Assembly: GCA_016125385.1 (NCBI GenBank)
Contig: WGLV01000042.1
Span: 1-40,475 of the forward strand
Source of the DNA: a bacterium
Lineage (GTDB): Bacteria > Hinthialibacterota > Hinthialibacteria > Hinthialibacterales > Hinthialibacteraceae
DNA: 40,475 nt
Direction of reading: 5' to 3'
This document shows, piece by piece, positions 26,610 to 35,931 of the stretch. Position 1 is the first letter of the stretch; the number at the start of each line of letters is the position of its first letter. The notes beneath the pieces are model-generated. The model ran no database searches. It was not told where the DNA came from and saw nothing but the letters and a program-made list of their open reading frames with translations. The position numbers were made by a program, and so were the translations under genes.

Positions 26610-28955
26610 TCAGTCGTTTCTGACCAGCCGGCAGAAAAACAGCCCCCCCGCCATGTTCCCCGGATGCGCCTGAAAACGCACCGTGATCGATTTTTTCCCA
26701 TCCGTCAGCGCCTGGTCGATGGGGATGGTCTTGTCGAAAAACTCGCCCGGCGCATTGTTGTTCAGCGTGACCTCGTCCACCTTCTCTCCGTCGATCGTCA
26801 CGTCAAAATGGCGAGCGCCCGAGTCGCCTCCCCAATAAGTGCAGATCAGGCTCTGTGACTGTTCGGGGTCGCACTTCATCGTGAACGAAAACCACCCGCC
26901 ATCCACCGCGTGACGCCATTTCATCCCATTGAAGGCGCCAGTCTCTGTTTTTTCGCCTTTCAGGTTGTGATCGCGCTCTGGTTGCATCTCGCCGATACGC
27001 ATTACGTCAACTGTGCGCGCTTCCAGTTCCCGCTCGCGTTTTTCTTTTTCACGAATCAAGGCCTCGCGCGCTTTCCATTGCTCCTGGGTTAACACATCCC
27101 AATAGACTTCGTATCGCCGGTGGTGCATCTGGTAAAACGGAACCAGTTCGACGTCGCCGGGGCGTCCCGCGCCGCGCGTTTTAAACCGCAACGGATCGGA
27201 TGACGTGCGCCGGATCCATTGGCTAAGCGGTTTGTCATTTGTGATCAGCACAGGCGTAACGGCGTTTTCTTCTTCGGCTGGCCCGAGGTCGCCCGCCAGC
27301 AGAAGCGGCCCGTAAAACAGCGCCTCGAGTTGTGGATCGTCGGGCATGGCTTCCATGTGAAGCGACATGGGCAATTCAAACTCGACTTCATCGCCGTCGT
27401 TCCATTCGCGCGTGATCGTCAGATATCCGAAAAGCCGGGTGTCGATCGCGACCGGTTTGCCGTTGACGCGTAGATCGATCTCCGAAGCCGCCCAGCCGGG
27501 CTTGCGGATGTTCAGTGAAAACTCAGACGCCGCTTTGGTTTGAATCGTGATTTTGACTTTTCCGCCGGCAGGAAAACTGGTCTCCTGTGTGAGCGTGCAG
27601 CCTTGCTGCGGCCAGTCGAGGCGTGAGGCGATAAACAGATTGACGAAAAGGTCGTTATCGTGGTGGAAATAGATGCTTTCGCCGTAGCGCACGTGGTTTT
27701 CCATGCCGGAACCCGTGCAGCACCAGAATGAGTCATATGGCGTGGAGTAGGTTTTTAGCGCTCCCGATCGCAACGGGATGAAATAACACATCATGCCGTC
27801 GTCCGGGTTCTGCGAAGCGAGAATATGGTTGTAGAGGGCCCGCTCGATGTATTCGGCGTAGCGCGCCGCCCCGCTCCATTCAAAGAGATGGCGCGAGAGT
27901 TTGAGCATGTTGTAGGTGTTGCAGGTTTCAGACGTATTATCGCTCAGACGGTGGGAGAGGTGATCGGGTTGGCCGAGGTGCTCGTGGTCGCTGTTTCCGC
28001 CGTTGACGTAGGTGTGATGGTTGACCATGCGGTTCCAGAAAAATTCAGCGATGGAGCGGTCGCGTGGGTCGCCGGTCAACTCAAACCGCCGCGCGACGCC
28101 GATGATTTTGGGAATCTGCGTATTCGCGTGCAGCCCCGCCAGCCGGTCCTGGCCCGCCGCCAGAGGGTCGAGCACCGCCTGGTGATGAAAGCGCCGCGAG
28201 AGGTCGAGGTATTTCGTCTCGCCGGTGCGGGCGTACAGCTCAGCCAGGACCTCGTTCATGCCGCCGTGTTCACAGGCCAGCATCTTCTGAAACTGCTCGT
28301 GCGTCAGGCCTGAGGTGACTTGAATCGCCCAGTCGCCCAGTTTCTTCGCCACATCGAGCGCCTTGCCGTTCTGGCAATACTGGTTGGCGTCGAGCAGCCC
28401 CGCGAACTGCTTGTGCAGCGTATACCACGGAACCCAGCCGCCGTTCAGGTCGAAACCCGCCGAGCGGATTTCACCCCGCGCCACTTCGGCGAAGATGCGC
28501 TTGCCTTCCGGGATGGCGGCGACGTAACCGCTCTCGTCCTGACACCGCGACAGCTCATCGACGATGTACTGCACCCGTTCTTTAAACCGTTCGTCGCCGC
28601 TGGCGGCGTATGCCAGCGAACAGGCGGAGAGGTAGTGTCCCAGGCTGTGCCCCGCAATGCTCATGCTTTCCCATCCGCCGTACTTTTTGGCTTTGGGTTC
28701 CAGCCCGGCGTTCTCACGAAAGCCCGCCAGCAGACGGTCCGGCTCCAGATCGAGCAGATACTTCATGTCGCGATCCATCGCGTCTTTAAAGGGGCCGTCC
28801 AGCAGGCGCACCTGCTCCAGCGCGAAGGGCTCCGCCGCGAACGTGATGGAAGGCTGAACGGCTTCTCCCCGGGCGTTGAGCGCGTTTGTTGTCAGAGCGG
28901 CTGTGAATAAGGTGAGCAGAGCAATGCCGATGAATCGCGAGCGTTTCGCATTCAT
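26610..28955 (-). CDS. Secreted GH127 (DUF1680) beta-L-arabinofuranosidase-like enzyme
   Basis: A 781-residue glycoside hydrolase with a Sec signal peptide (MNAKRSRFIG then a hydrophobic core to about residue 28), so exported. The catalytic features of GH127 are present: E343 and C345 in SETCNTYNML, and the vicinal C412-C413 in FWCCTGSG, which in characterised members bind zinc and provide the cysteine nucleophile. The (alpha/alpha)6 barrel fills about 45-440, followed by two beta-sandwich regions; the last 150 residues may bind carbohydrate. ATG 28955 follows GGGAG (28968-28964) by 8 nt. It likely removes L-arabinofuranose or a related sugar from plant or algal polymers; the exact substrate is not settled. 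No transporter or regulator for sugars is adjacent. Confidence 0.88.
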   Translation of the reverse strand: MNAKRSRFIGIALLTLFTAALTTNALNARGEAVQPSITFAAEPFALEQVRLLDGPFKDAMDRDMKYLLDLEPDRLLAGFRENAGLEPKAKKYGGWESMSIAGHSLGHYLSACSLAYAASGDERFKERVQYIVDELSRCQDESGYVAAIPEGKRIFAEVARGEIRSAGFDLNGGWVPWYTLHKQFAGLLDANQYCQNGKALDVAKKLGDWAIQVTSGLTHEQFQKMLACEHGGMNEVLAELYARTGETKYLDLSRRFHHQAVLDPLAAGQDRLAGLHANTQIPKIIGVARRFELTGDPRDRSIAEFFWNRMVNHHTYVNGGNSDHEHLGQPDHLSHRLSDNTSETCNTYNMLKLSRHLFEWSGAARYAEYIERALYNHILASQNPDDGMMCYFIPLRSGALKTYSTPYDSFWCCTGSGMENHVRYGESIYFHHDNDLFVNLFIASRLDWPQQGCTLTQETSFPAGGKVKITIQTKAASEFSLNIRKPGWAASEIDLRVNGKPVAIDTRLFGYLTITREWNDGDEVEFELPMSLHMEAMPDDPQLEALFYGPLLLAGDLGPAEEENAVTPVLITNDKPLSQWIRRTSSDPLRFKTRGAGRPGDVELVPFYQMHHRRYEVYWDVLTQEQWKAREALIREKEKRERELEARTVDVMRIGEMQPERDHNLKGEKTETGAFNGMKWRHAVDGGWFSFTMKCDPEQSQSLICTYWGGDSGARHFDVTIDGEKVDEVTLNNNAPGEFFDKTIPIDQALTDGKKSITVRFQAHPGNMAGGLFFCRLVRND

Positions 28956-29083
28956 GAGTCGTTCTCCCGAAATAAGTTGGCGGGTTGCAATGAAAATAGC
29001 AGCGTATGCGCGGAAACGGCACAATCAGAGCCACTCCCGCGACGGAATAACGGATGAATTATACGGGATGGCTGAATCGAGGA

Positions 29084-30868
29084 CTAGCTGTGAATACCGA
29101 GGCTTTCTTCCAGAAGCTGGCGGCGATGCATCTGCGCGTAAAGGCCGTCCGTCTCGATCAGTTCCTCATGCGTCCCCTGTTCGACGATCCGGCCTTCGTT
29201 GAAGACGAGAATCCGGTCGGCGTTTTTCACGGTTGAGATGCGGTGGCTGATGATGAGCGAAGTCGAACGTTGAATCGCGCCAGAAAGTCCGCGAAGAATC
29301 GCTTCCTCGGTCTGGGTGTCGACCGCTGAAAGGCAGTCGTCCAGAATCAGAATCGGCCGATTGAGGATCAACGCGCGTGCGATGCCGGTGCGCTGTTTCT
29401 GCCCGCCCGAGAGGGTGATGCCGCGCTCTCCCACCCGCGTCAGGTAGCCTTCCGGAAAACCGGCGACCTCCGAGGCGAGTTGCGCGCGTTCCGCCGCTTC
29501 CTCGATCTCCAGTTCGCTGATTTCGACCTCTTCGGGTATCCCGAACCGAATGTTATTGCGGATGGTGTCAGAAAAGAGAAATACGTCCTGCGAAACGTAG
29601 GCGATCGCATTTTTTAAGGTCTCGCGCGGGACGTCGTTGATGTCGATTCCATCGAAAAAGATATGACCGCGCGGCGCGGCGTAGAGATGAAGCAGCAGGT
29701 TGACCACAGTGCTTTTGCCGCAGCCCGTCGGCCCCACGATGGCCAGCGTCTGCCCCGGCTCGATCTGAAAACTCACGTCATGCAATACGGGAGGCAGGTC
29801 GTCGCCGTATGAAAACGTCAGGTTTTTGAGCTCGATGCGGCCGGTCAGCGCTGGTTGATCGTCCGCCGCTTCCGGATCGAGGACGTCGGGTTCGGTTTCA
29901 AATATCGACTTCATCCGCCGCCATGAAGCCACCCCGCGGTGAATCACGTTGATGATCCACCCCAGCGCGATAATGGGCCACATCAGCAGCTGGTAATAGA
30001 ACGCGAACTGGATCAACTCGCCCAGCGTCATGCTTCCTTCGATAACGCGCACGCCGCCCAGCCATAAAATCAGCACCGTGCCCACGCCGCCCACCAGTTT
30101 CATGAAGGGGAACAGCTTGCCGCGCAATTGAATCTGCTGCACGTTGTTTTGCAGATAACGGTCGTTGATTTCGCGAAAACGTTTGTATTCCGCTTCTTCC
30201 TGACAGAACGCCTTCACCACGCGGATGCCCGCCAGGTTTTCCTGTACGCGCGCCGCCATGTCCGAGTAAATCTCCTGCCCCAGCCGGTAGACTTTATGCA
30301 ACCGGCGGGTCAGCCAGTTGACGTAAATCAGAAGAATGGTAATGGGGATCAACACGGTCAGCGTCAATCCGACATTGGTGGTCATCATCGAATAAAACGC
30401 CAGCACCATGACCACGACGGTCTCACCGGGGTACATGATGCCAGGCCCAACCAGCAGCCTCACCTGTTCGATGTCGCTGGCGAAGCGCGTCATCAGATCG
30501 CCGGTTTTCATGTTATGGAAAAAACGCGGCGTCATGCGCATGACGTGCGCGAACAGGTCGTTGCGCAGGGCCATCTCGATCTGGCGCGAGGCGCCAATGA
30601 TCAGCCAGCGCGCGAAAAACAGCGCCATCGCCGCGCTGAACGCCAGCCCTACGATGATGAGGCATTTGACCGTCAGCGCCTGCTGGGTGAGCGTGTGGTT
30701 CTGCCAGCCGTCGAAAATCTGCTTGATGACGGCCGGGATGGCGATGACGATCACGCCGTGGATGCAGAGCGCGGCTACGCCGGCGAGGTCTTGCAGCGCC
30801 ACCGGACGAAGATAGCCGATCAGCGCCTGAAACAACGTAACGGATTTATCGGTGACGGATGTTTTCAT
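29084..30868 (-). CDS. ABC exporter half-transporter (membrane domain + ATPase)
   Basis: A 594-residue type IV ABC exporter: six transmembrane helices (about 25-310) then one ATPase domain. The domain has Walker A GPTGCGKST (379-387), Q-loop Q427, signature LSGGQ (486-490), Walker B ILILD (506-510) and H-loop H542. The residue after Walker B, usually the catalytic Glu, is Asp (D511). That is the mark of the degenerate subunit in heterodimeric exporters of the YheI/BmrC group, so a partner is expected, but none is in the window. Candidate cargo is a lipid or drug. The start ATG at 30868 has no clear ribosome binding site. Confidence 0.88.
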   Translation of the reverse strand: MKTSVTDKSVTLFQALIGYLRPVALQDLAGVAALCIHGVIVIAIPAVIKQIFDGWQNHTLTQQALTVKCLIIVGLAFSAAMALFFARWLIIGASRQIEMALRNDLFAHVMRMTPRFFHNMKTGDLMTRFASDIEQVRLLVGPGIMYPGETVVVMVLAFYSMMTTNVGLTLTVLIPITILLIYVNWLTRRLHKVYRLGQEIYSDMAARVQENLAGIRVVKAFCQEEAEYKRFREINDRYLQNNVQQIQLRGKLFPFMKLVGGVGTVLILWLGGVRVIEGSMTLGELIQFAFYYQLLMWPIIALGWIINVIHRGVASWRRMKSIFETEPDVLDPEAADDQPALTGRIELKNLTFSYGDDLPPVLHDVSFQIEPGQTLAIVGPTGCGKSTVVNLLLHLYAAPRGHIFFDGIDINDVPRETLKNAIAYVSQDVFLFSDTIRNNIRFGIPEEVEISELEIEEAAERAQLASEVAGFPEGYLTRVGERGITLSGGQKQRTGIARALILNRPILILDDCLSAVDTQTEEAILRGLSGAIQRSTSLIISHRISTVKNADRILVFNEGRIVEQGTHEELIETDGLYAQMHRRQLLEESLGIHS

Positions 30869-30938
30869 GAATTCGTTTCGGGGATTGGTGGCTCTTTTCG
30901 ATTATCGTTGCGTATTGTACCCGATCCGCCGCGCCGCG

Positions 30939-30954
30939 CCAGCGTACACGCTGG
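30939..30954. other. Small inverted repeat between channel and ABC genes
   Basis: CCAGCG (30939-30944) and CGCTGG (30949-30954) pair around TACA. There is no T tract on the minus strand, so termination between the channel and ABC genes is not supported. The rest of the 123-bp gap shows a lone -10-like TACAAT on the minus strand (30919-30914). Confidence 0.25.
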
Positions 30955-30991
30955 TTTACGCATGATCGCATGGCGGCTTGTATCGATCGGG

Positions 30992-32053
30992 TTATTCGTT
31001 TTCGTTTTCGCAGCCCATCATGCGCCGCAACGCTTCAAATTGTGAATGAAAGCCCAGCCCGACCAGCGTCACGCCGGAATGCAGCGGGTAATCCGAAGGC
31101 GGGTTGATGCGAATATGGCCGCTGGTGTCTTTGACGCCCATGATGGTGACGCCCGAAATCGACTTGATGTGCGTGTCTTTCAGCATGACGCCATCCAGCC
31201 GGCTGCCTTCCCGCACGGGGATCTCTTCCAGCAGCAGCGGCTCCTCGCCTTCAAAGGCGTGCATCGACTGGTCGAGAAACTCGACCACGGTGGGCCTCAG
31301 CGCCATCGCCGCCATGCGGCCGCCGCCCAGGTGGCTGGGCAGCACCACCCGGTTCGCTCCCGCCCTGATCAGCTTGTCGTGCGTGCTCTCAGACGAGCCG
31401 CGCGCGATGACGAACAACTCCGGGTTGATGCCTTTGGCGGTTAACACGGTGAAGACGTTATCGGCGTCGCTGGGAAAACAGGCGATCAGCCCGCGCGCGT
31501 GTTTGATGTTGGCTTTCAGCAAGATCTCGTCCTGGGTGGCGTCGCCCACCAGAAACAGTTCGTCATCGTTGATGATCGAGTCGATCATTTCCTGCGACTT
31601 GTCGATGACGACGTACCGCATTGAGTATTGGCGGAAATTGCGCAACACCTCCAGGCCCACGCGGCCCAGTCCGCAGAGGATGTAGTGATCTTTCAGCGAA
31701 TCGATTTGTTTCATGATCTTCCTCATCCGCAACGATTGAGACAGGTGGCCTTCCACCATAAAGGCGACCGCGCTGGCGCCCGCCCAGGCCAGCGTGACCA
31801 CGGCGATGATGATAAAGGTGATGCCGTAGACCTTGCCGTAATACGTCTTCGGCACGAAGTCGCCGTAACCGATGGTGGTGACGGTTTCAATGGCCCACCA
31901 CAACGCGTCGATATAGGCGAGTCCTTCGGCGTGAGGCGAGTTGGAGAGTTCAACCCAATAAAACCCCGCCGCTCCCAACAGAACGATCACCACGATGACC
32001 GCGATCGAGAGTTGAAACTGGCGAAATGATGATTGAGCCGGATTGTTCCGCAT
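30992..32053 (-). CDS. Two-helix potassium channel with RCK/TrkA domains
   Basis: A 353-residue potassium channel of the Kch/MthK layout. Two membrane helices (about 14-32 and 72-92) flank a pore loop with the selectivity filter TIGYGD (60-65). A cytoplasmic RCK/TrkA-N domain follows, starting at HYILCGLGRVG (GxGxxG nucleotide-binding loop, about 108-118), then a TrkA-C domain in the last 80 residues. Ions would be gated by nucleotide or ligand binding to the RCK ring. The ATG at 32053 lies 8 bp after the GNAT gene stop. It is the last gene of a tight trio with the GNAT and PurS-like genes, though no shared function is obvious. Confidence 0.92.
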   Translation of the reverse strand: MRNNPAQSSFRQFQLSIAVIVVIVLLGAAGFYWVELSNSPHAEGLAYIDALWWAIETVTTIGYGDFVPKTYYGKVYGITFIIIAVVTLAWAGASAVAFMVEGHLSQSLRMRKIMKQIDSLKDHYILCGLGRVGLEVLRNFRQYSMRYVVIDKSQEMIDSIINDDELFLVGDATQDEILLKANIKHARGLIACFPSDADNVFTVLTAKGINPELFVIARGSSESTHDKLIRAGANRVVLPSHLGGGRMAAMALRPTVVEFLDQSMHAFEGEEPLLLEEIPVREGSRLDGVMLKDTHIKSISGVTIMGVKDTSGHIRINPPSDYPLHSGVTLVGLGFHSQFEALRRMMGCENENE

Positions 32054-32061
32054 AACTCGTC

Positions 32062-33054
32062 TCAAAACGCGTCGGTCGGCCAATAGAGAAAGCGCCCGTC
32101 CCGCGCGGCCTGCATCATCCGTTCCGCCCGGGTATGGCCGTTGGCGTCCCGCCACATCATATACCGGTTGACGTGCGTCTTGTCGATCAGGTCATGCCGC
32201 GTGACAAAGTCATACGGCGCGGCGAGCGGCTTGAAAGGCCCCCGCAGGCGATCGCAGCGCGCGTCCACCGCTTTTTCAGCCATCGCTGCGAATAATGCGC
32301 CATAGGTCTGATCGTTCGGCTCGCGGACGCCGTATTCTGAAAGGCTTAATGCCGGTTCCTCGGGATTGTATTGCGAACTCCAGAAATAGCCGTGAATCGC
32401 TCCATCGTTTTTTACGACGGTGGCGGGGTGGTTCATCCATGCGCCGCGCCGCCGCCAGAACGTCTCTGATCGAGTCAGCGTTCCGGAAGGCGGCTGGTTA
32501 TGCGGGAGTACCGCCAGTTTCATGATCTCGGGCAGGTCTTCATCTCGCATCGGCCTGCGCTGATCGAAATGGATAGCCCCCCGTTTCAGGCGCTGAATGG
32601 GGATCTCCTGCTCGTACTGCTCGATCGTGCGCCAGCCAAGCTCTTCATAGAAGGGGTGAATTTTCGTAAACAACATCGACCCCGCCATACCCGTTTCGTC
32701 CATGACCTCGATGGCCCGTTTGAGCAATGCGCGGGCGTATCCGCGGCCGCGATGGCTGGGGCGCGTACCCACGCTGCCGATTCCTCCAAAACGGACGCGT
32801 TCCCCTTCGAACATCATCTCGCGGTCGAAAATCTGAACGAACGCCAATACGCGTTCGTCCTTCTCGGCCGCCAGGCTGAATTTCGGCGAATAGTTGGGGT
32901 CTTGCAAGGTAATGGCGTGAAAAAACGACCGGCGGACGTTGGGAAAAGCGGTTTCAAGGCAATCCAGCGCCAGCGAAAACCGCTCGGGTTCCATGACGGT
33001 CAGCTGAGCGCCGTCGGGCAGGGAAACGGGCGGCGTGACGTCATCGGCGTTCAT
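32062..33054 (-). CDS. GNAT-family N-acetyltransferase
   Basis: A 330-residue acetyltransferase. The acetyl-CoA-binding motif A is clear: GGIGSVGTRPSHRGRGYARALL at about 90-111 (RGxGxA type). A second half (about 165-330) has a weaker GNAT-like fold, so the protein is likely Eis-like or a tandem GNAT. No membrane segment. It starts with an ATGA overlap of the PurS-like gene's stop. The substrate cannot be read from the sequence. Confidence 0.82.
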   Translation of the reverse strand: MNADDVTPPVSLPDGAQLTVMEPERFSLALDCLETAFPNVRRSFFHAITLQDPNYSPKFSLAAEKDERVLAFVQIFDREMMFEGERVRFGGIGSVGTRPSHRGRGYARALLKRAIEVMDETGMAGSMLFTKIHPFYEELGWRTIEQYEQEIPIQRLKRGAIHFDQRRPMRDEDLPEIMKLAVLPHNQPPSGTLTRSETFWRRRGAWMNHPATVVKNDGAIHGYFWSSQYNPEEPALSLSEYGVREPNDQTYGALFAAMAEKAVDARCDRLRGPFKPLAAPYDFVTRHDLIDKTHVNRYMMWRDANGHTRAERMMQAARDGRFLYWPTDAF

Positions 33055-33593
33055 GCGTGAAAGACGATGTGATCCTGGTAGTGGGGATTGGCGAGCAGCC
33101 CTCTGCCGCGTTCGACGGCGGGGGCCATCTCTTCGCTCATGCGCCGGGCATCATCGGCTGAAACCCCTTCAAAATACAGGTCCCACCAGACGCCGTGCTG
33201 CAGGCGGCTGGGGCGTTCGGTTCCGCCGAGTTGGCGCTGAAGCGCTTCCAGCGTGCCTTCGGCGCGGCCGTCTTCCCGGTCGCAGACCAGTACGGAAGCT
33301 TGCGCGCCGCGCATGGCCGGGTGTTCGGTTTCATCGTTCAGCGCGCGCCCGGCGTTTTCGATCTCCCAGCGGTGTTTATTCGGGTTGGCGAAGAACGCGG
33401 TTTTCCGCGTAAGCCGGTCCAGCGTTGAATGGGCCTGCTCTGGCGTGAGATCGGGAAACTCGATCTCCCAGAACTCGGAGCGCTTTAAATCCATCAACGA
33501 TGAGTACCCCATCCGCCGGCGCAAGGCGGTCAGAGCGCTGCGAGCGACGTTATCGGGAACTTTCAGTGAAACGTAAAGGCGAATTATGCTCAT
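33051..33593 (-). CDS. Protein with two fused PurS-like domains
   Basis: A 180-residue protein with two similar halves, each like PurS, the small subunit of FGAM synthase in purine synthesis. Half one (about 1-77) starts IIRLYVSLKV and ends with FFANPNKHRWEI; half two (about 98-178) starts ASVLVCDRE and ends LLANPHYQDHIVF, matching the terminal (L/F)xANPxxxxxxI of PurS. Normal PurS is one unit of about 80 residues. The two halves are diverged. No purQ or purL is near, so it may either serve as PurS or have another role. The start ATG at 33593 has no strong ribosome binding site. Its stop overlaps the GNAT start. Confidence 0.6.
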   Translation of the reverse strand: MSIIRLYVSLKVPDNVARSALTALRRRMGYSSLMDLKRSEFWEIEFPDLTPEQAHSTLDRLTRKTAFFANPNKHRWEIENAGRALNDETEHPAMRGAQASVLVCDREDGRAEGTLEALQRQLGGTERPSRLQHGVWWDLYFEGVSADDARRMSEEMAPAVERGRGLLANPHYQDHIVFHA

Positions 33594-33904
33594 AAGCGTT
33601 GAAAATTTCGTCCATTTTGAGAATGCGATGATATACTGTTGTCACGAAAGGCTTCAGGTAATTCGCCGGATTCGCTTTCGCTGACTGGCGCCGGGTTTCA
33701 AATCGCTAAGTGCTGATAAAACCGGTCTATCAGAGAAAAGCGGCCGGAATTAAACCTGAAAAACCCTGAAAAAAAGCCGATCCGGCGTCTCTCCCCCGCT
33801 TTGCCGGGGTTGACTCTCCGGTAGCGGTCATAATACTTCAGGTTAAACATGTTCTGAAGTGGGAATCGGAGAAGGCGGAAACGCTCAAAGGGATGAGGTA
33901 ATTT
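33594..33904. promoter_or_regulatory. Divergent intergenic region
   Basis: This 311-bp gap separates the minus-strand PurS-like/GNAT/channel trio from the plus-strand isomerase-ribD pair. The best plus-strand candidate is TTGACT (33810-33815), a short 15-nt spacer, then TAATAC (33831-33836). Just before it is a small hairpin, CCCCG-ctttgc-CGGGG (33794-33809). On the minus strand only a weak -10-like TATATC near 33633 is seen. A run of A-rich sequence at about 33745-33777 has no clear role. No RNA gene was recognised. Confidence 0.35.
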
Positions 33905-34723
33905 ATGAATCTTTCAATCTCTTCCTATACTTGGTTGCCAGGCTCATTTACGTCGCAGCTTGACGTATTGCAGTCACATGGCATTGAAGCGGTGGAAATC
34001 TTTTGCACCCCGCGTCATCTTGATATTCACGACCCCGAAAAAGTACAAAGCGCGGGCCTGGCTCTGCGCGATCTCGGTTTTCGCCAGATTTCGATGCACG
34101 CGCCCAGCGCCATCGGCGATCTGTCAGCGCCCGATGAAAACGAGCGCGAAGAAACCGTGCTCGCCTGCCAGCGCGCGCTGGACGCCGCCATGCTGATGGG
34201 CGCGCGTCAAATCACGTTTCACCCGTCGAGCATCGAAGGCGACGTCAGCCAGAGCGAAGACCGCTGGCCGGCGTTGTATGAAACTCTGCGCGAGATCAGC
34301 GGCTACGCGGAAGATCGCGACATTCGTATCGCGGTTGAAAATTTCCCCGCGCCGTTCTTCGGGTCGAACCCGACCGAGTTATACGACAATCTGACCGATC
34401 TGGGCATCCCCAACGTCGGCGTGTGTCTCGACATCGGCCATGCTTTCGTTGGCGGTCATCTGCCCGGCGCGCTGGAAAACTTTGGAGACAAGATCTTCTC
34501 GGTTCATGCCAGCGATAACCGGGGTACGGTGGATGAACACCTGCCGCCCGGTCAGGGGAATGTGCCGTGGGAGACGATCTTCCAGGGCCTGCATCAATTC
34601 GGCTACAACGGTCCTTTCGTCGTTGAAGTACGCGATGGACGCCGGTTTAAGGAAATCCTTCGCGACATTATTGATTTTTCCGAACAGACGGGGCTTTTCT
34701 CGTTCGGGCAACTTTCACATTGA
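33905..34723 (+). CDS. Sugar phosphate isomerase/epimerase (AP-endonuclease-2 fold)
   Basis: A 272-residue TIM-barrel protein of the xylose-isomerase-like family. Typical metal-binding strands are present: SMHAPSA (about 63-69), ITFHPSS (102-108), IAVENFPA, CLDIGHAF (about 175-182), VHASDNRG and a final VVEVRDG. It probably isomerises or epimerises a sugar or keto acid, or it could be an AP endonuclease IV relative; substrate unknown. GAGG (33895-33898) is 6 nt before the ATG. The stop overlaps the TTG start proposed for ribD, so the two are cotranscribed. Confidence 0.85.
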   Translation: MNLSISSYTWLPGSFTSQLDVLQSHGIEAVEIFCTPRHLDIHDPEKVQSAGLALRDLGFRQISMHAPSAIGDLSAPDENEREETVLACQRALDAAMLMGARQITFHPSSIEGDVSQSEDRWPALYETLREISGYAEDRDIRIAVENFPAPFFGSNPTELYDNLTDLGIPNVGVCLDIGHAFVGGHLPGALENFGDKIFSVHASDNRGTVDEHLPPGQGNVPWETIFQGLHQFGYNGPFVVEVRDGRRFKEILRDIIDFSEQTGLFSFGQLSH

Positions 34724-35865
34724 TACCGCCGCAAAAGGCCGTTGACGCCCAGATGATGAGCCGTGCGCTGTCGCTGGCGCGCCAAGGGCGTTTTATGGCC
34801 TCTCCCAACCCGCGTGTGGGGTGCGTTATCGTTCAAGCGCACCCCGGCGAACCCCCACGCATTATCGGTGAAGGATTCCACGAGCAGAGCGGCAAGCCGC
34901 ACGCCGAACGCGTCGCGTTGTCTCATTGCAGCGAAAATCCCGCCGGCGCCACGATGTACGTCTCTCTCGAACCCTGTTGTCATCACGGCCGAACCCCTCC
35001 CTGTACCGACGCCATCGTCGAAGCGGGAATCGCACGCGTGGTCGCTGCGGTGGCTGACCCGTTTCCACAGGTCTCGGGCAAGGGCTTCGAAATTCTTCGC
35101 GAAAGCGGGATCGAGGTTGAAACCGGCGTGCTGGAAGAAGAAGCCGCCTATGAGAACCGGTTTTTCATGCACGCCCATCAACGCGGCCTGCCGTGGGTGA
35201 TCCTCAAAACAGCCTGTTCGCTCGATGGAAAATCGGCGACCGCGTCCGGCCATTCGCAATGGATCACCAGCCCGCGTTCACGCGGCCATGTGCATGAGAT
35301 GCGCGCCGAGGTTGACGCGATCCTCGCGGGCATCGGAACCATCAAGGCGGATGACCCCGGTCTGACCGCCCGGCCCCCCGATCTCCCGCCTGATTCATTT
35401 CGTCAACCGACCCGGGTGATCGTCGATCCGCTGCTGGAGACGCCGCTTTCATCGCGCTTGTTCGCGACCCGCGATCAGGCTCCGCTCTGGTTTTTCTGCG
35501 GCGAACCCTCTCCCGCGGAGCGAAAACGCCGCTTTGAAGAAAACGACGCCCGCGTTTCGGTGGTTTCACGCGACGGCGACCGGCTCAATCTGCTTGAAAT
35601 TCTGACCGAGCTGGCTGCGGATTCGATCCAGAGCCTGTGGATCGAAGGCGGTCCCACGCTCCATACCGCATTTCTCGATTCTCAACTGGTGAATGAATTG
35701 TTTATCTATATCGCCCCGGTGTTGATCGGCGGCGCGGAGGCTCCCTCGTTTTATATGGGGCGCGGCGCGGCTACAATGGATGACGCCCTGCGTCTCGAAC
35801 GGATCCGGCGCCGCCTCATCGGAGAAGATACCCTGGTAAGAGGGATCGTCCGCTGGCGCTTGTAA
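34720..35865 (+). CDS. ribD: Bifunctional riboflavin deaminase/reductase
   Basis: Catalyses the second and third steps of riboflavin synthesis from GTP. The N-terminal deaminase has the zinc motif HAE (61-63) and PCCHHGRTPPC (85-95). The C-terminal reductase (about 165-381) has LKTACSLDGKSAT and the later IEGGPTLHTAFL motif. Length 381 is close to normal. TTG 34720 overlaps the stop of the preceding gene as TTGA and keeps the full N-terminal helix; the alternative ATG at 34753 would shorten it. A strong terminator follows, so ribD is separated from ribE-ribBA-ribH. Confidence 0.94.
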   Translation: MIPPQKAVDAQMMSRALSLARQGRFMASPNPRVGCVIVQAHPGEPPRIIGEGFHEQSGKPHAERVALSHCSENPAGATMYVSLEPCCHHGRTPPCTDAIVEAGIARVVAAVADPFPQVSGKGFEILRESGIEVETGVLEEEAAYENRFFMHAHQRGLPWVILKTACSLDGKSATASGHSQWITSPRSRGHVHEMRAEVDAILAGIGTIKADDPGLTARPPDLPPDSFRQPTRVIVDPLLETPLSSRLFATRDQAPLWFFCGEPSPAERKRRFEENDARVSVVSRDGDRLNLLEILTELAADSIQSLWIEGGPTLHTAFLDSQLVNELFIYIAPVLIGGAEAPSFYMGRGAATMDDALRLERIRRRLIGEDTLVRGIVRWRL

Positions 35866-35875
35866 CTGCGGACGA

Positions 35876-35902
35876 CCGGCAGTATCGGCTGCCGGGTTTT
35901 TT
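35876..35902 (+). terminator. Rho-independent terminator of ribD
   Basis: CCGGCAG (35876-35882) pairs with CTGCCGG (35889-35895) around a 6-nt loop. A T run follows at 35897-35902. It lies 10 bp past the ribD stop. Confidence 0.88.
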
Positions 35903-35931
35903 GATTTCTGCGAGCCAGGCGCTCCCGTTGG

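Noticed and set aside
30128-31045. 305-codon plus-strand frame opposite the ABC exporter
   Set aside because: Histidine- and arginine-rich translation typical of antisense frames; the ABC gene on the other strand has all family motifs.
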